A DNA stretch of 64,000 nt, taken from Gammaproteobacteria bacterium. GTDB lineage: Bacteria; Pseudomonadota; Gammaproteobacteria; Nevskiales; Nevskiaceae. Below the pieces are notes generated by a model that did not search any database, was not told where the DNA came from, and saw nothing but the letters and a program-made list of their open reading frames with translations. The stretch covers positions 372,001 to 436,000 of the forward strand of contig JAPLSA010000017.1 in NCBI GenBank assembly GCA_026398815.1, given 5' to 3'. This document shows, in pieces, positions 7,970 through 15,697 of this stretch (position 1 is the first letter of the stretch; each line of letters opens with the position of its first letter). A program made the translations under genes and the position numbers.

Positions 7970-9667
7970 ATGCATCTTCCGCTGGGTTTCGCGTTGTCGG
8001 TGCTGGGGGGATGCCTGCTGAGTCCGGCGCTGCGGGCCGCGGAGCCGGGGCATCCCCTGCATCCGCCGGTCATGATGGCCAGCCGCGAAGCACAGGCCCA
8101 GTACCACGTGATGGCCGGCGAACTGGCAGCCGGCCGCGAACAACCGCTGCTGGCCGCCGAAGAGTTCCTGCAGGCGCTGGAGTTCGTGCCCGATGCGTCA
8201 CTGGCCGCCCGCGCGACGATGCTGGCGCTGGGAGCCGACAACGCCACGCTGGCGCTGGTCACGGCCCGCAAGTGGATCAAGCTGGACAACACCAGCCTCG
8301 AAGCGCGTGAAGTCATCACTCGGCTGGCGCTGCGTGCCGGCCACAGCGACGAGGCCTACGAGCAGGGCCTGGCGATCATCCGCGATCATCCGGCCGGCCC
8401 GAACGACGGTTTCCGCCATGTGTCGTCGCTGCTGGCGCAGGAAACCGAGAACGGCGCCGCCGCGCTGACGCTGATGGAGCGGCTGGTGGCCAGCCAGCCG
8501 AAACGCGCCGGCGCCTGGCATGCGCTAGGCCTGCTGGCGCTTCGTTTCAACGACATCGAGCGCGCCGAGCGTGCGGCCCGCGAAGCGATGCGGCTGGACC
8601 CGAAATCGAAGGACGCGCCGTTGCTGCTGACCGGCGTGCTGGTGCGCAAGGGCGACATCGCGGCGGCCGACCAGATCTTCGAGACGCAGGCCCGCAACAA
8701 TCCGATCGAGGCCGAGATCCGTATCGGCTATGCCCGGATCCTGGTCGAATCGTCGCGGACGATGCAGGCGCGGCTGCAGCTCGACAAGGTGCTGCGGCTG
8801 GAGTCCGACAACATCGATGCCCGCTTCATGCTCGGCCTGCTGGATCTGAGCGAAGACCGGCTTGCCGATGCCGAGCGCCGCTTCCGCAGCCTCGGCAACA
8901 GCACCGAGCGCGGTGTCGATGCCCACTACTACCTCGGCCGCATCGAGGAAAAACGCGGCGAGTACGCCAAGGCGCTCGACGAATACGCACGCGTGACCAG
9001 CGGCCAGCAGGTGCTCGATGCCGCCAGCCGCCGCGCCGACATGCTGGCCCGACTCGGCCGGCTGCCGGACGCCCGCGCCACGCTGGAACAGCTGCGCCAC
9101 CAGTATCCGCAGCTGTCCGCCCGCTTCTTCATCGCCGAGGGCCAGTACCTCCTGAAGGCCGACGACGTCGACGAAGCGCTGCTGGTCTACAACCGCGGGC
9201 TGGGCGAATTCCCGCAGCACCCGGATCTGCTCTACCTCCGCTCGCTCGCTCACGAGCGCGCCAACAACCTGACGGCCGCCGAGGCCGACCTGCGCGCCGT
9301 GCTGGCGGTGGAGCCGGCCGATGCCCGGGCGCTCAATGCGCTCGGCTTCATGCTGACCGTGCACAGCAATCGTCTCGACGAGGCGGAAACGCTGCTCGTC
9401 AAGGCGCTGGCACTGGCGCCGGAGGAGCCGTCGGTGATCGACAGCATGGGCTGGCTGCGTTTCCGGCAGGGCCGTCCGAACGAAGCGGTCTCGCTGCTCG
9501 GCAAGGCCTACGACGCGTTTCCCGATCCGGAAGTCGCCGCCCACTTCGGCGAAGCGCTGTGGGCAACCGGCGATCGCGCACGCGCCGAGGCGGTCTGGAC
9601 CCGGGCGCTGGAAGCAGCGCCGAACCACACGCTGCTGCGGGACACCATGAAACGCCTGATGCCATGA
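7970..9667 (+). CDS. Exported tetratricopeptide-repeat protein upstream of lolB
   Basis: About 565 residues. A short hydrophobic leader (MHLPLGFALSVLGGCLL...ALRAAEP) is followed by many tandem TPR units to the C-terminus, for example the repeats around AWHALGLLALRFNDIERAE and ALNALGFML. TPR arrays are protein-interaction scaffolds, so an envelope role is likely. The same type of TPR protein sits between hemA and lolB in Pseudomonas. Its stop overlaps the lolB start (ATGA), so it probably works or is dosed with outer-membrane lipoprotein sorting. An in-frame GTG at 7949 is an alternative start. The LGGC could be a lipobox, but ALRAA also fits a Sec signal cleavage site. Confidence 0.85.
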   Translation: MHLPLGFALSVLGGCLLSPALRAAEPGHPLHPPVMMASREAQAQYHVMAGELAAGREQPLLAAEEFLQALEFVPDASLAARATMLALGADNATLALVTARKWIKLDNTSLEAREVITRLALRAGHSDEAYEQGLAIIRDHPAGPNDGFRHVSSLLAQETENGAAALTLMERLVASQPKRAGAWHALGLLALRFNDIERAERAAREAMRLDPKSKDAPLLLTGVLVRKGDIAAADQIFETQARNNPIEAEIRIGYARILVESSRTMQARLQLDKVLRLESDNIDARFMLGLLDLSEDRLADAERRFRSLGNSTERGVDAHYYLGRIEEKRGEYAKALDEYARVTSGQQVLDAASRRADMLARLGRLPDARATLEQLRHQYPQLSARFFIAEGQYLLKADDVDEALLVYNRGLGEFPQHPDLLYLRSLAHERANNLTAAEADLRAVLAVEPADARALNALGFMLTVHSNRLDEAETLLVKALALAPEEPSVIDSMGWLRFRQGRPNEAVSLLGKAYDAFPDPEVAAHFGEALWATGDRARAEAVWTRALEAAPNHTLLRDTMKRLMP

Positions 9668-10293
9668 GCCACCGCCGTCCGCTGCACATCGCCCGCCTCG
9701 CCGCCCTCGCCCTGTCCCTGCTGCTTGCCGCCTGCGCCAGCACGCCGCGCAAGGGGCTGAACACCGAGTTCTCGGAACGCAACTGGGGCATCCGCCGATC
9801 GAACATCGCGGCGGTGCAGAACTTCGTGCTCAAGGGCCGGGTGGCCGAAGCCGGCGTGGCCGGCGCCCGCGGCGATCTCGACTGGACCCAGAACGGCGAT
9901 CGCATCGACCTGCGCGTCACCGGGCCGCTCGGCGTCGGCGCGCTGGCCATCAGCGGCGATCGGCAGAACGTCGAGATTCGCAGCAAGGAAGGCGTGATCA
10001 ACACGCGATCGCCGGAAAGCTACATGCAGGAACGGCTCGGCTGGAGCCTGCCGCTGGCCCGGCTGCGCTACTGGGCGCTCGGCATTCCGGCGCCCGGCTT
10101 CATGGACGAGCAACCGCGCGAGGTGCTGCTCGACGATATCGGCCGGGCCCAGCGTTTCGAGCAGCTCGGCTGGACCATCGAGTACGGCGAGTACCAGACC
10201 GTCAACTCGCTGACCCTGCCGCGCAAGATGACGGTGGCCGGCGGTGGTCGCAGTTTCCGGCTGGTGATCGACGATTGGGCTGGCATTCCCTGA
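9664..10293 (+). CDS. lolB: Outer-membrane lipoprotein receptor LolB
   Basis: LolB accepts lipoproteins from periplasmic LolA and inserts them in the outer membrane. The product is a 209-residue lipoprotein with a clear lipobox (LLAACAS; acylated Cys near residue 22) and no Asp at +2, consistent with outer-membrane retention. The body has the LolB-like pattern (FVLKGRVAE, LRVTGPLGVGAL, WALGIPAPG). It overlaps the TPR gene by 4 bp. In related genomes ispE follows directly; here only a tRNA-Gln and prs follow. Confidence 0.9.
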   Translation: MSHRRPLHIARLAALALSLLLAACASTPRKGLNTEFSERNWGIRRSNIAAVQNFVLKGRVAEAGVAGARGDLDWTQNGDRIDLRVTGPLGVGALAISGDRQNVEIRSKEGVINTRSPESYMQERLGWSLPLARLRYWALGIPAPGFMDEQPREVLLDDIGRAQRFEQLGWTIEYGEYQTVNSLTLPRKMTVAGGGRSFRLVIDDWAGIP

Positions 10294-10381
10294 CCGGCAA
10301 CGACGCTCGACGACGCCGAAAATTTCGCGCCGCCGGGCAATGGCGGCGATCGCCGACGGTATAATCCGCCGCGTTTCGCAC

Positions 10382-10456
10382 TGGGGCGTCGCCAAGTGGT
10401 AAGGCAGGAGGTTTTGATCCTCCCATTCGGTGGTTCGAATCCATCCGCCCCAGCCA
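10382..10456 (+). tRNA. tRNA-Gln (anticodon TTG)
   Basis: A cloverleaf can be folded: acceptor TGGGGCG/CGCCCCA, anticodon stem GGAGG/CCTCC with loop TTTTGAT giving TTG, T-loop GGTTCGAATCC, and an encoded CCA end. The U1-A72 acceptor pair is the usual glutamine identity feature. It lies between lolB and prs, as in Pseudomonas. Confidence 0.96.
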
Positions 10457-10459
10457 ATC

Positions 10460-10499
10460 CGTTTTTGTTGACGGCGGTTTCAAGGCGTCTACAAAAACG
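10460..10499. repeat. Inverted repeat just 3' of tRNA-Gln
   Basis: CGTTTTTGT and ACAAAAACG form a 9-bp stem continuing, after one mismatch, into GACG/CGTC. It starts 3 nt after the tRNA CCA and could act in 3' processing or termination, or be a remnant of a mobile element. No gene lies inside. Confidence 0.5.
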
Positions 10500-10503
10500 A
10501 TTG

Positions 10504-10521
10504 CCCCGGCGAAAGCCGGGG
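10504..10521. repeat. REP-like hairpin with GAAA tetraloop
   Basis: A perfect 7-bp stem, CCCCGGC-GAAA-GCCGGGG, followed by TCCAG. This resembles the dispersed palindromes (REP-type) common in GC-rich proteobacteria. It sits in the prs leader, 77 bp before the ATG. There is no U-run for a classical terminator. Confidence 0.6.
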
Positions 10522-10597
10522 TCCAGAGCCTGATATCTCCCCGAGCCAACAACCGGGGCGAGTTTCCGAAGCCCCCAACATTCACGCCCGAGCCCCG

Positions 10598-11557
10598 ATG
10601 CCCGACAGTTCAGCCCAGTTGATGTTGTTCAGCGGCAGCGCCAATCCGCCGCTGGCCCAGGACATCGCGAACTATCTGCATATGCCGCTCGGCAAACTGC
10701 ACCTCGGCCGTTTCTCCGATGGCGAAGTGCAGATCGAGATCCTCGAGAACGTGCGCGGCAAGGACGTCTTCGTGATCCAGCCGACCAGCGCGCCGACCGA
10801 TGAACACGTGATGGAGCTGCTGATGCTGCTCGACGCGTTCAAGCGCGCCAGCGCCGGCCGCATCACCGCCGTGGTGCCGTACTTCGGCTACGCCCGCCAG
10901 GACCGCCGCCCGCGTTCGGCCCGCGTGCCGATCAGCGCCAAGGTGGTGGCCGACATGATCGGCGAATGCGGCGCCCACCGGGTGCTGACCGTCGATCTGC
11001 ACGCCGACCAGATCCAGGGCTTCTTCGACATCCCGGTCGACAACGTCTACGCCAGTCCGGTGCTGCTCGGCGACATCTGGCGGCAGAAGTACGAGAACCT
11101 GATCGTCGTCTCGCCGGACGTCGGCGGTGTGGTCCGCGCTCGCGCACTGGCCAAGCAGCTCGACGATTCCGACCTCGCGATCATCGACAAGCGCCGCCCG
11201 CGCGCCAACGAGTCGCAGGTGATGAACATCATCGGCGACGTGCGCGGCAAGACCTGCGTGATGATCGACGATCTGGTCGACACCGCCGGCACCCTCGGCA
11301 AGGCCGCCGCCGCGCTGAAGGAACATGGCGCGATCAAGGTCGTGGCCTACGTCACCCACCCGGTGCTGTCGGGGCCGGCGATCTCCAACATCCAGAATTC
11401 GCAGCTCGACGCGATGGTGGTCACCGACACCATCGCGCTGTCGAAGGACGCCAAGGCCTGCTCGAAGATCCGCCAGCTGTCGATTGCCGGCCTGCTCGCG
11501 GAAACCATCCGCCGGGTCAGCGCCGAGGAATCGGTCAGCTCGCTGTACGTCGACTGA
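10598..11557 (+). CDS. prs: Ribose-phosphate pyrophosphokinase
   Basis: PRPP synthetase transfers pyrophosphate from ATP to ribose-5-phosphate, feeding purine, pyrimidine, His and Trp synthesis. It has the standard length of 319 residues. Visible motifs are [17 protein letters not shown] (ATP site), [12 protein letters not shown] and the PRPP loop [12 protein letters not shown]. The start ATG fits the family N-terminus. It stands downstream of tRNA-Gln with a ~140-bp leader containing two palindromes. The usual downstream genes rplY and pth are replaced by a DUF4442 gene. Confidence 0.97.
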   Translation: MPDSSAQLMLFSGSANPPLAQDIANYLHMPLGKLHLGRFSDGEVQIEILENVRGKDVFVIQPTSAPTDEHVMELLMLLDAFKRASAGRITAVVPYFGYARQDRRPRSARVPISAKVVADMIGECGAHRVLTVDLHADQIQGFFDIPVDNVYASPVLLGDIWRQKYENLIVVSPDVGGVVRARALAKQLDDSDLAIIDKRRPRANESQVMNIIGDVRGKTCVMIDDLVDTAGTLGKAAAALKEHGAIKVVAYVTHPVLSGPAISNIQNSQLDAMVVTDTIALSKDAKACSKIRQLSIAGLLAETIRRVSAEESVSSLYVD

Positions 11558-11584
11558 CGATCCGGCCGCGCGGCAACCTTGCCG

Positions 11585-12052
11585 ATGAAACGGCCGTCAC
11601 CGCTGGCCCTGTTCGCGACGCTGTCGCGGCTGCCGCTCGGACGGGAACTGTTCAGCCGCGGCGTCTGCCAGACCGCGCCGTACTTCGGCAGCATCCGGCC
11701 GCTGGTCACCGAGCTTCGGGTTGGCCGCTGCGAAGCGCGGCTCGCCAAGCGGCGCGCCGTGCAGAACCACATCGGCACGGTCCACGCGATCGCCATGTGC
11801 AATCTCTGCGAACTGGTTGCCGGCCTGCTGATCGAAGCCACCCTGCCCGCTTCGCTGCGCTGGATCCCGAAAGGCATGACCGTGCGCTATCTGCGCAAGG
11901 CCGATACCGACCTGCATGCGGTGCTCGATTGGCAGCCGCAGCTGCCGGCCGATTTCAAGGGCGACGTGGTGCTGCCGGTGCAGGTCTTCGACAGCCGCCA
12001 GCAGTGCGTGATGGAAGCCGACATCAGCATGTACGTATCGCCGCGCCGCTAG
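11585..12052 (+). CDS. DUF4442 hotdog-fold protein
   Basis: A 155-residue protein of the DUF4442 family, a hotdog-fold group related to acyl-CoA thioesterases. The NHIGTVHAIAMCNLCELV helix is the family signature, followed by YLRKADTDL and a final beta-strand. The ATG at 11585 is preferred to the TTG at 11579. It lies 27 bp after prs on the same strand and may be read through from it. A thioesterase activity is inferred from fold only; the substrate is unknown. Confidence 0.8.
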   Translation: MKRPSPLALFATLSRLPLGRELFSRGVCQTAPYFGSIRPLVTELRVGRCEARLAKRRAVQNHIGTVHAIAMCNLCELVAGLLIEATLPASLRWIPKGMTVRYLRKADTDLHAVLDWQPQLPADFKGDVVLPVQVFDSRQQCVMEADISMYVSPRR

Positions 12053-12068
12053 GCGCGCGCAGCCGGCA

Positions 12069-12848
12069 TCAGGGATTCGCCGGCAGCAGGAAGCCGTAGC
12101 GGTCGAACACCGCGCGTGCGCCCGGCGACGCCAGGAAGCGCAGATAAGCGGCGGCCATCGGATTGGCGCTGCCGTGGCGGGTGATCACCCCGCCCTGCTC
12201 GAGCCGCGGATGCAGCCCCTCGGGAATCTCCACGTAACGACCGACGCCGGCCATCTTCGGCGCCTTCAGCAGCGACAGCGACACTAGGCCGGCGTCGACA
12301 TTGCCGGTCTGCACGAACTGCGCGGTCTGGGCGATGTTCTCGCCGAGCACCAGCCGGTCCTTCACCGCGTCCCAGACGCCCGCCGATTGCAGGGCCGCCT
12401 TCGCGGCGCGGCCATACGGGGCTACATCGGGATTGGCGATCGCGATACGTCCCAGGGCCGGCTGCCGCAAGGCGGCAAGGCCGCCGGCGATGTCGACGCC
12501 GTCGCGCGTGGTCCACAGGGCCAGGTGGCCGGTCGCGTACAGCAGCAGCGAGGATTCCTCGGCGAGGCCGGCCTTGACCAGTTCGCGCGGATAACTCAGG
12601 TCCGCCGACAGGAAGACATCGAACGGAGCGCCGGCCTTGATCTGCGCAAAGAAATTGCCCGACGCGCCGGTCGTCGTCTTCAGTTCGACCTCCGGATACT
12701 GACGCCGGAATTCGGCATTCAGGTCATCCATGCAGGCGGCGAGATCGGAAGCTGCGGCGATGGTCAGCGACGGCGGTTCGGCATGGACCGGCGCGACCGT
12801 CATTGCGACCAGCAGCGCCAGCAGCCAGCGCCGGATCAGGGCTTTCAT
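12069..12848 (-). CDS. modA: Molybdate ABC transporter substrate-binding protein
   Basis: ModA captures molybdate or tungstate in the periplasm for the ModBC transporter. The signal peptide (MKALIRRWLLALLVAMTVAPVHA) is followed by the family patterns LTIAAASDLA, TGASGNFFAQI, GAPFDVFLSAD, ANPDVAPYGRAA and the GLVSLSLL region. The ATG at 12848 is preferred to 12854 because GAGG then sits 6 nt upstream. modB and modC are not next to it: the downstream gene is convergent DUF4442. A ModE-type site lies directly upstream, so molybdate repression is likely. Confidence 0.9.
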   Translation of the reverse strand: MKALIRRWLLALLVAMTVAPVHAEPPSLTIAAASDLAACMDDLNAEFRRQYPEVELKTTTGASGNFFAQIKAGAPFDVFLSADLSYPRELVKAGLAEESSLLLYATGHLALWTTRDGVDIAGGLAALRQPALGRIAIANPDVAPYGRAAKAALQSAGVWDAVKDRLVLGENIAQTAQFVQTGNVDAGLVSLSLLKAPKMAGVGRYVEIPEGLHPRLEQGGVITRHGSANPMAAAYLRFLASPGARAVFDRYGFLLPANP

Positions 12849-12882
12849 GCGCATCCTCTTCGAAGGTGAGTGCGCACCGTAG

Positions 12883-12906
12883 CGATATGTTCTTGCCAAT
12901 ACAACG
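12883..12906 (-). promoter_or_regulatory. Predicted ModE-binding site upstream of modA
   Basis: Read on the minus strand, the element starts CGTTGTATTG and ends ACATATCG, 24 nt in all. This resembles the imperfect CGxTATAT...ATAxCG palindrome known for ModE at molybdate-transport promoters. It is 35 bp upstream of the modA ATG and just downstream of the modE-like gene, exactly where autoregulatory control is expected. Confidence 0.65.
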
Positions 12907-12938
12907 AGGATCGGCACGCCGGCCGGCGCGCCCGCCGA

Positions 12939-13298
12939 TCAGGGCGGCAGTGCAGGCCGGGCATGACGCTCGAACGCCGGCCGGCTGGCCTCGATGAGCG
13001 CCTGGACACGCTGCTGCAGTTGTTCGAATTCGGCCAGCACGGCGAGACCGCTGTCGGTCAGCCGGGCGCCGCCACCGCCGCTGCCACCCGTCGCGGACGC
13101 CACCAGCGGTGGATCGAAGCAGCGGTTCATCGCCTCCACCAGCAGCCAGGCGCGGCGATAGGACATGTCGAGCTTGCGCGCCGCCGAGGAGATCGAGCCG
13201 CAGTCGCGGATCGTAGCCAGCAGGTCCGCCTTGCCGGGGCCGAAGGCGATGGCATCGTCGAGATGCCAGCGGATGCGGACCGAATGACGAAGCGGCAT
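12939..13298 (-). CDS. modE: ModE-type winged-helix molybdate regulator, DNA-binding domain only
   Basis: 119 residues matching the N-terminal winged helix of ModE (KADLLATIRDCGSISSAARKLDMSYRRAWLLVEAMNR), the LysR-like HTH that binds molybdate promoters. The molybdate-sensing MOP/TOBE domains of full-length ModE (~260 aa) are absent, so ligand sensing must be elsewhere or lost; such short ModE forms are known. It precedes modA on the same strand with a ModE-like operator between them, and lies 16 bp after phoU. The glycine-rich ATGGSGGGGARL segment is a known ModE-family feature. Confidence 0.85.
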   Translation of the reverse strand: MPLRHSVRIRWHLDDAIAFGPGKADLLATIRDCGSISSAARKLDMSYRRAWLLVEAMNRCFDPPLVASATGGSGGGGARLTDSGLAVLAEFEQLQQRVQALIEASRPAFERHARPALPP

Positions 13299-13314
13299 CG
13301 GGGGTCGCGAGCGG

Positions 13315-14028
13315 CTAGCTGCGCGCCTCGCGCTCCATCGCCTCGAGGCCGAGGTGGCGCACGTCCTTGCCCTTGACGAAGTAGATGACGTACTCGGAGA
13401 TGTTGCGGGCGTGATCGCCGATGCGTTCCAGCGCCCGCACCGACCAGATCACGTCGAGCACGCGGCGGATCGTGCGCGGATCTTCCATCATGAAGGTGAT
13501 GCACTGGCGCATCAGCGCCTCGTATTCGCGATCGACCGCCAGATCCTCGCGGGCCACGGCCAGCGCGGCGTCGACGTCCATGCGCGCGAAAGCATCGAGC
13601 GCGTCATGAACCATCTGCGAGACATGCCGCGACAGGTGGCCGACCTCGACCAGCGGCGCACCGGTGCGTTCCTGGCTGGCCAGATCGACCGCCATCCGGG
13701 CGATCTTTTCCGCTTCATCGCCGATCCGTTCGAGATCGGTGATGGTCTTGACCACGGCATAGACCAGCCGCAGGTCGCCGGCGGTCGGCTGGCGCCGGGC
13801 GAGGATGCCGCTGCATTCCTCGTCGATCTGCACTTCCAGCTGGTTGACGCGCAGGTCGTTGCGCGACACCTGCTCGGCCAGCTGGGCGTCCGATTCCACC
13901 AGCGCGCGCGTGGCCTCGATGATCTGCTGCTCGACCAGCCCGCCCATCGCCAGCACGCGCTGGCGCACATCCTCGAGCTCCGAGTTGTACTGGCTGGAGA
14001 TATGCGACCGGTAGGAAAGCGTGCTCAT
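13315..14028 (-). CDS. phoU: Phosphate signalling protein PhoU
   Basis: PhoU links the Pst transporter to the PhoR kinase and keeps the Pho regulon off when phosphate is plentiful. The product is 237 residues with two PhoU repeats ([26 protein letters not shown] and its second copy [18 protein letters not shown]), each carrying the E/DxxxD metal-cluster motif. The ATG at 14028 gives MSTLSYRSH, a normal PhoU start. pstSCAB are not adjacent. Its neighbours are an OprP-like porin with phoRB upstream and modE downstream. Confidence 0.95.
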   Translation of the reverse strand: MSTLSYRSHISSQYNSELEDVRQRVLAMGGLVEQQIIEATRALVESDAQLAEQVSRNDLRVNQLEVQIDEECSGILARRQPTAGDLRLVYAVVKTITDLERIGDEAEKIARMAVDLASQERTGAPLVEVGHLSRHVSQMVHDALDAFARMDVDAALAVAREDLAVDREYEALMRQCITFMMEDPRTIRRVLDVIWSVRALERIGDHARNISEYVIYFVKGKDVRHLGLEAMEREARS

Positions 14029-14201
14029 GTGCGCGTGCAGACCTCGACTGGAAAAACCGGAATGGAAGGTGGCGCGCCAGTGTACCGAGCTATCGGCCGA
14101 TCCGACGCGCGAACCGCCGTGGCGGTGACCGGTCGACGCGCCGGATGTTGCCCGCCGTCTGTTGCAGAACGTCGCGCGCCATCCGGCGAATCCGGCTGCG
14201 A

Positions 14202-15470
14202 TCAGAACGCGATCTGCATCCGCAGGTTGTAGGACTGCGTGTGATCGTCGGCCACCTCGTCGAAACCGTTGACCAGGTTGAACATCACGCGAATCAGCGG
14301 GTTCACGTAGTAGTTGGCGCCCACCGTGTAGGAATGGGTCTGGCATTCGGCGCCCACCACCGCGACGGCAGCATTGGCCAGGCAGGTGCCGCTGCCCGCG
14401 CCGGCGCGGCGATCGAGGTTCTCGATCGAGTCGTAGCGGGCAGTCAGTTCGACCGCGCCCCAGCCGTGGCGAAACGCGTGCGGCGTACCGAAGCGCGCCT
14501 TGCTGGACTGGTACTCCTTGCGCTCGCCGGTCAGAAAGTAGCTGGCCTGGCCGTAGTACGACAGCACCTGGTCATCGCGACCCGGGCCGCGGGCGTCTTC
14601 GTTGGAGGTCAGCACCACTTCGCTCTGCAGGTGCAGCGCGCCGACGCCGACGGCCGCTTCCAGCCCGGTGAAGAACTGGCCGGCATCGCCGCCGACCTCG
14701 ACGATCCGCTGCGACGGGCCGACGACATTGCCACCGGCGCTGCTGCGGCCGGCGTAGTTCACGGAACGCACGCCCGGGGCCGCGTCCTTGGAAAAGTGGT
14801 CGTAGCCGATCGAGCCACCGAAGTAGACCAGCTGCTCAGGCGTGTTGACCGGAATCCAGCTCAGGCGATTGGCCGTGCCGACACCCGGGCCGACCGACTG
14901 GCCGAGACCGTGATCGGCGTTGTAGACCGACAGCTGCAGCAGCAGCGACTTCGACAGCGGCCGCCGCCAGAACACGCCCGGCTGGAACTGGCGGGCAGCA
15001 TTGGCGCCCAGCGCAGCGGTCGCGAACGACGGACGCTCCATCAGCGACAACTCGTTGGAACTCGCCAGTTCCTCAAGGCCGCGAAACGGCTTGTGCTGCC
15101 CGAACAGGATGTCACCGCCGGCCAGCGGGTGGCTGATCCAGAACTCGCGGACCGCCTTCAGCTCGATGCCGATGGCGAAGTCGTTCTCGAAGCGGGCGCT
15201 CCACTGGCCCCACTTGCTGTTGAAGGTGACGTAGCCGCGCCGGAAGTAGCTGCCGTCCTGCGATTCGAAGCTGGTCCGGTTGTTCAGCCGGCCATCGTCG
15301 AAGCGCACCGCGTCGTACTGCAGGCGGGCATTGATCTGGTAGGAGAACTGGCCGTCGTCGGACTTGTAGGCGGTGCCGTAGCGCGAGAAATCGGCAGCCG
15401 CGTCCATCGAGAAGCCAGCGGAAAAGCAGAATGACAGCGCGATGACAGCCTGTCGGGTCGAGATGTTCAG
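14202..15470 (-). CDS. OprP/OprO-like phosphate-selective porin, probable CTG start
   Basis: Outer-membrane beta-barrel porin of the OprO/OprP family, expected to pass phosphate or polyphosphate across the outer membrane. Family features include the QINARLQYD strand, [12 protein letters not shown], the NELSLMERP loop and a C-terminal barrel strand ending in Phe (NLRMQIAF). The ORF track starts at 15407, inside what looks like a signal peptide. The open frame continues upstream to CTG at 15470 with AGGA 7 nt before it. That start yields [28 protein letters not shown], a proper Sec signal, and about 422 residues. No ATG, GTG or TTG is available further upstream in frame. Pho-box half-sites lie about 100 bp upstream. 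Confidence 0.85.
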   Translation of the reverse strand: MNISTRQAVIALSFCFSAGFSMDAAADFSRYGTAYKSDDGQFSYQINARLQYDAVRFDDGRLNNRTSFESQDGSYFRRGYVTFNSKWGQWSARFENDFAIGIELKAVREFWISHPLAGGDILFGQHKPFRGLEELASSNELSLMERPSFATAALGANAARQFQPGVFWRRPLSKSLLLQLSVYNADHGLGQSVGPGVGTANRLSWIPVNTPEQLVYFGGSIGYDHFSKDAAPGVRSVNYAGRSSAGGNVVGPSQRIVEVGGDAGQFFTGLEAAVGVGALHLQSEVVLTSNEDARGPGRDDQVLSYYGQASYFLTGERKEYQSSKARFGTPHAFRHGWGAVELTARYDSIENLDRRAGAGSGTCLANAAVAVVGAECQTHSYTVGANYYVNPLIRVMFNLVNGFDEVADDHTQSYNLRMQIAF

Positions 15471-15566
15471 CGTCGTGTCCTGTCGGAAGTGGGCCAGCTT
15501 CCGTCGAGCTGTGGCGTGGTCGGCTTTTCACCAAACCATCACATTCACCGGAAGCGGCCGCACGAT

Positions 15567-15595
15567 ATGACAGGAATATGTCGAGTTGATGACAA
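15567..15595 (-). promoter_or_regulatory. Triple PhoB half-site upstream of the porin
   Basis: On the minus strand: TTGTCAT-CAAC-TCGACAT-ATTC-CTGTCAT, three 7-bp direct repeats separated by exactly 4 bp (11-bp period), which is Pho-box architecture. A fourth CTGTCAT lies at 15609-15615 but out of register. It is about 100 bp upstream of the porin start, supporting PhoB activation in phosphate starvation. Confidence 0.8.
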
Positions 15596-15697
15596 CGCCG
15601 GCTTCCGCATGACAGCCGACCGGCGTGCGCTGCAGATCGCCGCCGGCCGCGATCGCCGGCGTTGAATACCTTGAGGTTTTCACCGCCCTGACGGCGG

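Noticed and set aside
8525-9628. Minus-strand ORF (367 aa) over the TPR gene
   Set aside because: Antisense shadow of a clear TPR protein; no family resemblance.
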